DNA of 64,000 nt from Calamus simplicifolius (lineage: Eukaryota > Streptophyta > Magnoliopsida > Arecales > Arecaceae), in assembly GCA_900491605.1 (NCBI GenBank), contig UESW01000086.1:40052-104051 (forward strand), written 5' to 3'. The stretch's first letter is position 1. Each line of letters starts with the position of its first letter. Below, in pieces: positions 43,175-52,855 of this stretch. The notes beneath the pieces were generated by a model. That model was not told the origin of the DNA, searched no databases, and was given only the letters and a program-made list of their open reading frames with translations. Made by a program: the position numbers and the translations under genes.

Positions 43175-46100
43175 ATCCCCGCGACACCCTAGTTCGAATT
43201 CGGCCGTAAATCCTTCGCGACACCCCAGATGAAATCCCACGACACCCTAGCTTTAGGGTGACGACACCCGTCTCATAAATGTGCACATAGAGAGAACCCG
43301 GCGACACCCTAATTGAATTCGGCAGAAAATCAATCGCGACACCCCAGTTAAAATCTCACGACACCCTAGCTCTAACGAGACGACACCCGTGCTTGAACAA
43401 GAGACCACGGAGATAATCCCCGCGACACCCTAGTTCGAATTCGGTCGTAAATCCTTCGCGACACCCCAGATGAAATCCACGACACCCTAGCTTTAGGGCG
43501 ACGACACCCGTCTCATAAATGTGCACATAGAGAGAACCCGGCGACACCCTAATTGAATTCGGCAGAAAATCAATCGCGACACCCTAGTTGAAATCTCACG
43601 ACACCCTAGCTCTAACGAGACGACACCCGTGCTTGAACAAGAGACCACGGAGATAATCCTCGCGACACCCTAGTTTGAATTCGGCCGTAAATCTTCGGAC
43701 ACCCAGATGAAATCCCACGACACCCTAGCTTTAGGGCGACAACACCCGTCTCATAAATGTGCACATAGAGAACCCGGCGACACCCTAATTGAATTCGGCA
43801 GAAAATCAATCGCGACACCCCTGTTGAAATCTCACGACACCCTAGCTCTAACGAGACGACACCCGTGCTTGAACAAGAGACCACAAATATATCCCTACGA
43901 CACCTAGTTCGAATTCGGCCGTAAATCCTTCGCGATACCCCAGATAAATCCCACGATACCCTAGCTTTAGGGCGACGACACCCGTCTCTTAAATGTGCAC
44001 ATAGAGAGACCCGGTGACACCCTAATTGAATTCGGCAGAAAATCAATCGCAACACCCCAGTTGAAATCTCACGACACCCTAAGCTCTAACGAGACGACAC
44101 CCGTGCTTGAACAAGAGACCACGGAGATAATCCCCGCGACACCCTAGTTCGAATTCGGCCGTAAATCCTTCGCGACACCCCAGATGAAATCCCACGACAC
44201 CCTAGCTTTAGGGCGACGACACCCGTCTCATAAATGTGCACATAGAGAGAACCCGGCGACACCCTAATTGAATTCGGCAAAAATCAATCGCGACACCCCA
44301 GTTGAAATCTCACGACACCCTAGCTCTAACGAGACGACACCCGTGCTTGAACAAGAGACCACGGAGATAATCCTCGCGACACCCTAGTTCGAATTCGGCC
44401 GTAAATCCTTCGCGACACCCCAGATGAAATCCCACGACACCCTAGCTTTAGGGCGACGACACCCGTCTCATAAATGTGCACATAGAGAGAACCCGGCGAC
44501 ACCCTAATTGAATTCGGCAGAAAATCAATCGCGACACCCCAGTTGAAATCTCACGACACCCTAGCTTTAACGAGACGACACCCGTGCTTGAACAAGAGAC
44601 CATGGAGATAATCCCCCGACACCCTAGTTCAAATTCGGCCGTAAATCCTTCGCGACACCCCAGATGAAATCCCACGATACCCTAGCTTTAAGGAGACACA
44701 CCCATCTCAAAAATGCACATAGAGAGAACCCGACACCCTAATTGAATTCGGCAGAAAATCAATCGCGACACCCCAGTTGAATATGACGACACCCTAGCTC
44801 TAACGAGACGACCCCGTGCTCGAACAAGAGACCACGGAGATAATCCCCGCGACACCCTAGTTCGAATTCGGCCGTAAATCCTTCGCGACACCCCAGATGA
44901 AATCCCACGACACCCTAGCTTTAGGTGACGACACCCGTCTCATAAATGTGCACATAGAGAGAACCCGGCGACACCCTAATTGAATTCGGCAGAAAATCAA
45001 TCGCGACACCCCAGTTGAAATCTCACGACACCCTAGCTCTAACGAGACGACACCCGTGCTTGAACAAGAGACCACGGAGATAATCCCCACGACACCCTAT
45101 TTCGAATTCGGCCGTAAATCCTTCGCGACACCCCAGATGAAATCCCACGACACCCTAGGGCGACGACACCCGTCTCATAAATGTGCACATAGAGAAACCC
45201 GGCGACACCCTAATTGAATTCGGCAGAAATCAATCGCGACACCCCAGTTGAAATCTCACGACACCCTAGCTCTAACGAGACGACACCCGTGCTTGAACAA
45301 GAGACCACGGAGATAATCCCCGCGACACCTAGTTCGAATTCGGCCGTAAATCCTTTGCGACACCCCAGATGAAATCCCACGACACCCTAGCTTTAGGACG
45401 ACGACACCCGTCTCATAAATGTGCACATAGAGAGAACCCGGCGACACCCTAATTGAATTCGGCAGAAAATCAATCGCGACACCCCAGTTGAAATCTCACG
45501 ACACCCTAGCTCTAACGAGACGACACCCGTGCTGAACAAGACCACGGAGATAATCCCCGCGACACCCTAGTTCGAATTCAGCCGTAAATCCTTCGCGACA
45601 CCCCAGATGAAATCCCACGACACCCTAGCTTTAGGGCGACGACACCCGTCTCATAAATGTGCACATAGAGAGAACCCGGCGACACCCTAATTGAATTCGG
45701 CAGAAAATCAATCGCGACACCCCTGTTGAAATCTCACGACACCCTAGCTCTAACGAGACGACACCCGTGCTTGAACAAGAGACCACGGAGATACTCCCCG
45801 CGACACCCTAGTTCGAATTCGGCCGTAAATCCTTGCGACACCCCAGATGAAATCCCACGACATCCTAGCTTAGGGCGACGACACCCGTCTCATAATGTGC
45901 ACATAGAGAACCCGCGACACCCTAATTGAATTCGGTAGAAATCAATCGCGACACCCCAGTTGAAATCTCACGACACCTAGCTCTAACGAGACGACACCCG
46001 TGCTTGAACAAGAGACCACGGAGATAATCCCCGTGACACCCTAGTTCGAAGTCGGCCGTAAGTCCTTCGCGACACCCCAGATGAAATCCCACGACACTCT

Positions 46101-46206
46101 AGCTTTAGGGCGACGACACCCGTCTTATAAATGTTAGAGAGAACCCGGCGACACCCTAATAGAATTCGGCACAATCGCGACACCAGTGAAATCTCACGAT
46201 CGACGA
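43175..46206. repeat. MULE left TIR tandem array, about 12 x 238 bp
   Basis: Twelve units, marked by GTGCTTGAACAAGAGACCAC at about 43389, 43629, 43867 and so on to 46003, are each built from two related half-units of about 120 bp. Each half has four GACACCC boxes spaced about 22, 22, 41 and 36 bp. The half-units are marked by GTGCACATAGAGAGAACCCG and by GCTTGAACAAGAGACCACGG. Minus-strand frames of 60-150 residues here are by-products of the repeat. Confidence 0.92.
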
Positions 46207-46302
46207 CGACACCCGTGCGAACTGATCACGGAGGCGAGAAGGCCGCGACAACCAAGTTACTAAAATTTAATTTTATTTATCAAAAAAAAAATACATTAGC
46301 CC

Positions 46303-46518
46303 TTACTGGGGCTTATCTCCTTCGGTCGCTGCGTTGGCGATCTGACGCTGGAGGGACGCTACTTTCCCCTCCAGGTGGCTATTGGCCCGACGCAGGACCT
46401 CTGTCTCTTTTGTTGAAACGGCCAGGTATTTCTCGGCCGTCTTGATGAGTCGCTCGCTGCTTGCGCGCGACTCAGCATAAACCTTCGCGTCGATGGTGAC
46501 GGTTGGGGCGGCTGCCAT
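46303..46518 (-). CDS. Small coiled-coil protein, left twin
   Basis: The 71-residue frame starts M-A-A-A-P-T-V-T-I-D and ends at a stop at 46303. Residues of about 14-60 form a heptad-like helix (A-E-S-R-A-S-S-E-R-L, then E-V-L-R-R-A-N-S-H-L-E-G-K-V). The right twin at 47604-47858 shares most residues, including E-V-L-R-R-A-N-S-H-L-E-G-K-V, although it lies in the opposite arm of the inverted repeat. An upstream ATG at about 46556, used by the twin, is out of frame here because of a 2-base difference. No known family; the function is unknown. Synonymous-type differences would show whether selection keeps the protein. Confidence 0.45.
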   Translation of the reverse strand: MAAAPTVTIDAKVYAESRASSERLIKTAEKYLAVSTKETEVLRRANSHLEGKVASLQRQIANAATEGDKPQ

Positions 46519-47603
46519 GGCTGCCAGTAGATCTCACCTCGCCTCTGGAAGCCATCTTGTGGTCAGTTCAAGCTGGAAAGGTGATTATCGATGGCATTCC
46601 CCCATCCATATTTAAGGTACTCCTGGCGGGTGTTTCGATTGCCATGCGCCACCATCTCAGTGGTTGTTCACAGGAATCGAATCGGTGAGCCACCACGCCC
46701 CGCCCTCCACGTTGAGTTTCGAGGGATGGGGAACAGAACAGAGGTTCGGGAAGCAAACCGTCGAAGTTTAACGTCGTCCCAAGAGAAAATTCACGACACC
46801 CAAGGATAATTTGGATTTCGGCCAAAACTCCTTCGCGACACCCATGTTGAAAGCTCACGACACCCTAGCTTTAAGGCGACGACACCCGTGCGTCGAACTG
46901 ATCACAGGAGAACCCCCGCGACACCCCTTCTCGAATTCGGCCGAAACTCCCTCGTGACACCCCAGTTGTAAACTCACGACACCCTAGCTTTAAGGGGACG
47001 ACACCCATGCATTAACAGTGAACCCACGGGTGTCGTCGCCATAAAGCTAGGGTGTCGTGAGTTTACAACTGGGGTGTCACGAGGGAGTTTCGGCCGAATT
47101 CGAGAAGGGGTGTCGCGGGGGTTCTCTTGTGATCAGTTCGACGCACGGGTGTCGTCGCCTTAAAGCTAGGGTGTCGTGAGCTTTCAACAGGGGTGTCGCA
47201 AAGAGTTTCGGCCGAAATCCAACTCATCCCTGGGATGTCTCGGGGATTCTCTCCATGTTCAGTTCTAAGCACGGGTGTCGAAGCATTGATGCGAGGGTGT
47301 CGTGAGCTTTCAAGTGGGGTGTCGCGAAGGAGTTTTGGCCGAAATCCAAATCATCCTTGGGTGTCGTGAATTTTCTCTTGGGACGACGTTAAACTTACGA
47401 CGGTTTGCTTCCCGAAACTGTTCTGTTCCCCATCCCTCGAAACTCAACGTGGAGGGCGGGGCGTGGTGGCGCACCGATTCGATTCCTGTGAACAACGACT
47501 GAGATGGTGGCGCGTGGCAATCGAAACACCCGCCAGGGGAACCTTAAATAAGGATGGGGGAATGCCATCGTTACTCACCTTTCCAGCTTGAACTGACCAC
47601 AAG

Positions 47604-47858
47604 ATGGCTTCCAGAGGCGAGGTGAGATCTACTGGCAGCCATGGCAGCCGCCGCCCAACCGTCACCATCGACGCGATGGTTTATGCTGAGTCGCACGCAA
47701 TCAGCGAGCGACTCAGGCTGGCGGCTCGAGGAATACCAGGAGTTTCAACAAAAGAGATAGAGGTCCTGCGTCGGGCCAATAGCCACCTGGAGGGGAAAGT
47801 AGCGTCCCTCCATCGCCAGATCGCCGACGCAGCGACCGAAGGAGACAAGCCCCAGTGA
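47604..47858 (+). CDS. Small coiled-coil protein, right twin
   Basis: The 84-residue frame starts M-A-S-R-G-E-V-R-S and shares P-T-V-T-I-D, V-Y-A-E-S and the E-V-L-R-R-A-N-S-H-L-E-G-K-V helix and the C-terminal E-G-D-K-P-Q with the left twin. A TATA-like TTAAATA lies about 60 bases upstream of the ATG. The 22 extra N-terminal residues arise from an in-frame upstream ATG. Both twins read away from the centre of the inverted repeat. No domain is recognised; the product may be an accessory protein of the MULE or a captured host fragment. Confidence 0.45.
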   Translation: MASRGEVRSTGSHGSRRPTVTIDAMVYAESHAISERLRLAARGIPGVSTKEIEVLRRANSHLEGKVASLHRQIADAATEGDKPQ

Positions 47859-48369
47859 GGGCTAATGTATTTTTTTTTTTGATAAATAAAATTAAATTTT
47901 AGTAACTTGGTTGTCGCGGGCCTTCTCGCCGTGATCAGTTCTAAGCATGGGTGTCGTCGCATTAAGCTAGGGGTGTCGTGAGCTTTCAACAGTGGTGTCT
48001 CTAAGGAGTTTCGGCCGAAAACCAATTCTCCTAGGGTGTCATGGGGATTGTCCGTGCGGTCAGTTCTAAGCACGGGTGTCGTCGCCTTAAAGCTAGGGTG
48101 TCGTGAGCTTTCAACGTGGGTGTCTCGAAGGAGTTTCGGCCGAAATCCATTTCTACTGTGGTGTCGGAGGGATTCTCGTGCGGTCAGTTCTAAGCCACGG
48201 GTGTCGTAGCATTGGAGCTAGGGTGTCAGTAGATTTCAACTGGGGTGTCGCGTAGGAGTAGCATGTTCATGAATGCGTGCCTATATTTTCACAGTTGATG
48301 CTGAAATGTAGATCGGAAAGAAGAAGATAACACTCCCGGCCGTGCAGCTTCACCCGTCGTCCAAATGCA

Positions 48370-50702
48370 GTGGATGATATTGTAGTTCCTCAAACTGGGA
48401 TGGAATTCAATTCAGCCGATGATGTATATACGTTCTACAATGGATACGCGAAACGAGTTGGCTTTGGAATCACAACAGTGTGTAGCAGGGCCAACAACAA
48501 AAAACAACTTTGCTTCAAGCACCTGGCGTGTTGGAGGCAAGGAAAATCCAGAAAATCAGAGAAGAGTATGAATCATAGGGATACTGGGAAAGTTGGTTGT
48601 ATGGCATCCATAAAAGCAAGACTGAATGCTACAAGTGGTAAGTGGATTTGGATGAGGTTTCTCTAGAACATAACCATGGGCTGTCCATAACATCAGCTGG
48701 TTATCTACGGTCGCATAGGAGGATCAGCACACCAGAGAAGGCAGAGATCAGCAATTTACATGCCGTGAATGTTCCGACGACTCAGATATACTCTGCCATA
48801 GCAAGGAGAAAAGGGGGCAGAGGACAATTGGATTTCACCGAGAAGGATGCTCGTAACTTCATTTGTCGCGAACGTCAGTCTAAGCTGAAAGAAGGAGATG
48901 CTCAGTCGATGGTAATTCATTTTGCCGAAATGCAACTCAAAAATCCCAATTTCTTCTACTCCTTAGACCTCAATGATAATGGTCATCTGAGGTCTGTCTT
49001 CTGGATTCATCCAAGGTCAAGATTGGCATGCACATACTTCGGTGATGTTCTAAGCTTTGACTCAACTTACTTGACAAACAGATATCAAATGCCTTTTTGT
49101 CCATTTGTTGGGGTGAACCATCATGGACAGTCAACCTTGCTTGGATGCGCATTGTTGTCTGATGAGAGTACTGAGACATATAAATGGGTTTTTAAGACTT
49201 GGCTGGATGCAAATGGTGGTCAAGCACCTATTGCCATGATTACTGATCAAGATAAGGCAATCGAGGCTGCTGTCAAAGAAGTTTTTCCTAACACACGACA
49301 TCGATTTTGTCTTTGGCATATATTGAAGAAGATACCGGAAAAGATTGGCCACATTTGCACGGCAAATCCCAAGTTTATGGTTGATTTCGATGAGGCAATA
49401 TATGATTCATTGACCATAAATTCATTCGAGGAAAGGTGGGCACATGTTATGGAGAAATATAAAGAATGCAAGTCTATAGATTGGTTCAATGTCCTATACG
49501 AATGTCGGGAAAAATGGGTCCCAGTTTACCTCAAGGATACATTCTTCGCAGGTTTGTATGTCAATGGCTTTGGTTCATGATTCATTTAAACGCTTTTTTT
49601 TTTTTTTTTTTGGTTGACAAAATTTTTAACAGGGATGTCATCTTCACAAAGGAGCGAGGGCATTAATCACTTCTTCGATGGGTTTATAAATTCGAAGACA
49701 ACACTAACGGAGTTTATAAGTAAGTACGAAGATGCCTTGGAAAAACGATACGAGGCCGAAAATGAGGAAGATAATAGGACTTTGCAAACGATAGCTTTCC
49801 TAAAGACATCATCACCTTTTGAGAGACAAGCTGCAGGAAGGTATACACGGAGCATTTTCAAAAAATTCCAGAATGAGATCCTTGAAATGGCTGCATCAAA
49901 TACAAAATTGATCAACGAAGCTGGCAACACGTGTATATATTCCGTCAAGTCGTATGAAAGGATTGAAGTCGATGGAATTGGCAAGGAGATGATCAAAGAT
50001 TATATCGTGTCATACGATAGAAATATTGAGGATGTCCAATGCCAGTGCCGATCCTTTCAGTTCAAGGGGTACCAGTGTAGGCATGCCCTGTTGGTTCTTC
50101 ATCAAAATGACGTATTTCGTTTACCAGATAAATACTTCTTGAAGAGATGGTGCAAGGACATGAAATACCAATTCGATGAATTCGACTGCAATACTGAGGG
50201 TTATGATAAAAGCACACGAAACTCACGGTACGCAGTGACAATTTTTTAATTGAAATGTCTTAATATTTGTTATCGTTAATATTATGTTTATGATTGTAGA
50301 TATAGTTTGCTGTCTCATCGGATGACGAAGCTCGCAGAGATAGCCTCCATGTCTGAAGATTCATTTAATGTAGTGATGGATGGTCTACCGCCTCTATTCA
50401 AAACTGCCGTGGATGCCAACTGCGCAGCTAAACCACGTTCAGAGCTGGTAATTCAAGATCCTGAACAAATTAGGACGAAAGGTCGCCCGAGAGAGAACAG
50501 ATTAAAGAGTGCAGTCGAGAAGAAGGCAAAAAGATCAAGGAAAAATCAGGCCAAGGAAAGAGCTGCTTCAAGTAGCAGGCAGACTTGTTTGCAGTCTATT
50601 AATACTGAAGAGGACCTGGAGATAATTGTTCCGCCGTCAGAAACTTTAATGGATGAATTTGATGCTTATGTATTGAGTCAACTTACACAAGATCATATAT
50701 AA
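48370..50702 (+). CDS. MULE transposase, FAR1/FHY3-like (one apparent frameshift)
   Basis: Exon 1 (from about 48370, acceptor-like AATGCAG just before it) opens with the FAR1 domain: G-M-E-F-N-S, F-Y-N-G-Y-A and the K-V-G-C-M-A-S-I-K-A-R zinc part. A 1-base loss near 48652 shifts into L-E-H-N-H-G-L-S. The MULE catalytic core follows: L-S-F-D-S-T-Y (first Asp), M-I-T-D-Q-D-K-A (second Asp) and R-F-C-L-W-H (C-x2-H). Intron 1 is 49552-49632 (F-F-A-G|M-S-S-S-Q-R). A SWIM zinc finger (C-Q-C...C-R-H) is at 50040-50085. Intron 2 is about 50228-50299. The tail is basic (K-G-R-P-R-E-N-R-L-K-S). It would excise and insert the element in the nucleus. Confidence 0.8.
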
Positions 50703-52745
50703 AACACGAGTGTCGTAACTTTTGAATTATGGTTGCTTGGTCGTAAATGAAATGCTCGCGAACGACTCCGAGGAAATTAGCGCGACGACACCCTTGCTCA
50801 TGGCAAACGACACCCTAGTCTTGCGCGGCGACACCCGAATGATGGAAACATACGAGACATCCTAGTTCTGGCAAACGACACCCAAGCCTTGCGCGGTGAC
50901 ACCCGAATGATGGAAACATACGAGACATCCTAGTTCTGGCAAACGACACCCAAGCCTTGCGCGGCGACACCCGAATGATGGAAACATATGAGACATCCCA
51001 GTTCTCGTGAACGACTCCGAAGAAATTAGCGCAACGGTACCCTAGCTCATGGAAAACGACACCCTAGCCTTGCGCGGCGACACCCGAATGACGGAAACAT
51101 ACGAGACATCCTAGTTCTGGCAAACGACACCCAAGCCTTGCGCGGCGACACCCGAATGATGAAAACATACGAGACATCCTAGTTCTGGCAAACGACACCC
51201 AAGCCTTGCGCGGCGACACCCAAATGACGGAAACATACGAGACATCCCAGTTCTCACGAACGACTCCGAAGAAATTAGCGCGACGGCACCCTAGCTCATG
51301 GAAAACGACACCCTAGCCTTGCGCGGCGACACCCGAATGACGGAAACATACGAGACATCCCAGTTCTCGCGAACGACTCCGAAGAAATTAGCGCGATGAC
51401 ACCCTAGCTCATGCAAACGACACCCTAGCCTTGCGGGCGACACCCGAATGATGGAAACATACGAGACATCCTAGTTCTGGCAAACGATACCCAAGCCTTG
51501 CGCGGCGACACCCGAATGACGGAAACATACGAGACATCCTAGTTCTGGCAAATGACATCCAAGCCTTGCGCGGCGACACCCGAATGATGGAAACATATGA
51601 GACATCCCAGTTCTCACGAACGACTCCGAAGAAATTAGCGCGACGGCACCCTAGCTCATGGAAAACGACACCCTTGTCTTGCGCGGTGACACCCGAAAGG
51701 CGGAATCCTACGAGACATCCCAGAGCTTGCGAAACGACTCCGAAGATTTAGCTCGACGACACCCTAGCTCATGGAAAACGACACCCTTGTCTTGCGCGGC
51801 GACACCCGAAAGGCGGAAACATAAGAGACATCCGAGTGCTTGCGAAACGACTCCGAAGATTTTAGCTCGACGACACCCTAGCTCAAGGCAAACGACACCC
51901 TAGTCTTGCGCGGCGACACCCGAAAGACGAAAACCTACGTATGTTTCCTCCTTTCGGGTGTCGCCGCGCAAAACTAGGGTGTCGTTTTCCATGAGCTAGG
52001 GTGTCGTCTAGCTAAATTCTTCGGAGACATTTCGCGAGCACTGGGATGTCTCGTAGGATTCCGCCTTTCGGGTGTCGCCGCACAAGACAAAGGTATCGTT
52101 TTCCATGAGCTAGGGTGTCGTCTAGCTAAATTCTTCGGAGACGTTTCGCGAGCACTGGGATGTCTCGTAGGATTCTGCCTTTCGGGTGTCGCCGCACAAG
52201 ACAAAGGTGTCGTTTTCCATGAGCTAGGGTGTCGTCGAGCTAAATTCTTCGGAGTCGTTTCGCAAGCTCTGGGATGTCTCTTATGTTTCCGCCTTTCGGG
52301 TGTCGCCGCGCATGACTAGGGTGTCGTTTTCCATGAGCTAGGGTGTCGTCGAGCTAAAATCTTCGGAGTCGTTTCGCAAGCACTGGGATGTCTCGTATTA
52401 TTCCGCCTTTCGGGTGTCGCCGCACAAGACAAAGGTGTCGTTTTCCATGAGCTAGGGTGTCGTCTAGCTAAATTCTTCGGAGACGTTTCGCGAGCACTGG
52501 GATGTCTCGTAGGATTCCGTCTTTCGGGTGTCGCCGCACAAGACAAAGGTATCATTTTCCATGAGCTAGGGTGTCGTCGAGCTAAATTCTTCGGAGTCGT
52601 TTCGCAAGCACTGGGATGTCTCTTATGTTTCCGCCTTTCGGGTGTCGCCGCGCAAGACAAGGGTGTCGTTTTCCATGAGCTAGGGTGTCGTCGAGCTAAA
52701 ATCTTCGGAGTCGTTTTGCAAGCTCTGGGATGTCTCGTAGACATC
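50703..52745. repeat. MULE internal inverted repeat 2 (tandem arrays)
   Basis: The arms 50740-51935 and 51943-52745 are inverted about a centre near 51939. The main unit of about 68 bp carries GCGACACCCGAATGATGGAA, then ACATACGAGACATCC and CAAACGACACCCAAGCC. Longer variant units add CGAACGACTCCGAAGAAATT. Box spacing is again about 21-24 bp. It lies between the converging 3' ends of the transposase and PMD/Ulp1 genes. Confidence 0.9.
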
Positions 52746-52855
52746 GAGGACACTCCTGCTCGCAGTGATAAAATTTTTAATATTTGCATTAAATATTAAT
52801 CAGTGTTAATATGAATAATTTACATTCAATGTTCATTCAAAGACGAATACAAAAA

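Larger units (their letters stand above)
46207..47965. repeat. MULE internal inverted repeat 1
   Basis: The arms 46207-47010 and 47025-47965 are reverse complements with about 150 extra bases in the right arm. The centre is at about 47011-47024. Each arm holds GACACCC boxes next to the centre, a TATA-like box (TTAAATA, near 46611 and 47544) and a small coiled-coil ORF reading outward. Confidence 0.85.

Noticed and set aside
43116..46183. Many minus-strand frames of 60-147 residues in the MULE left array
   Set aside because: By-products of the 238-bp tandem repeat; several frames of the same repeat are open at once and none has a domain.
43175..46206. CRISPR-like array or telomeric repeat
   Set aside because: Plant nuclear DNA with no unique spacers; the CCCTAG words are part of a 238-bp unit and not a 7-bp CCCTAAA telomere repeat.
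48653..48681. A short intron starting at GTAAGT in the transposase
   Set aside because: The next AG would give a 29-base intron, too short for plants; a one-base frameshift explains the break better.
51566..52789. Repetitive frames of 60-157 residues between the MULE genes
   Set aside because: Translations of the GACACCC arrays in inverted repeat 2, open in several frames without a domain.
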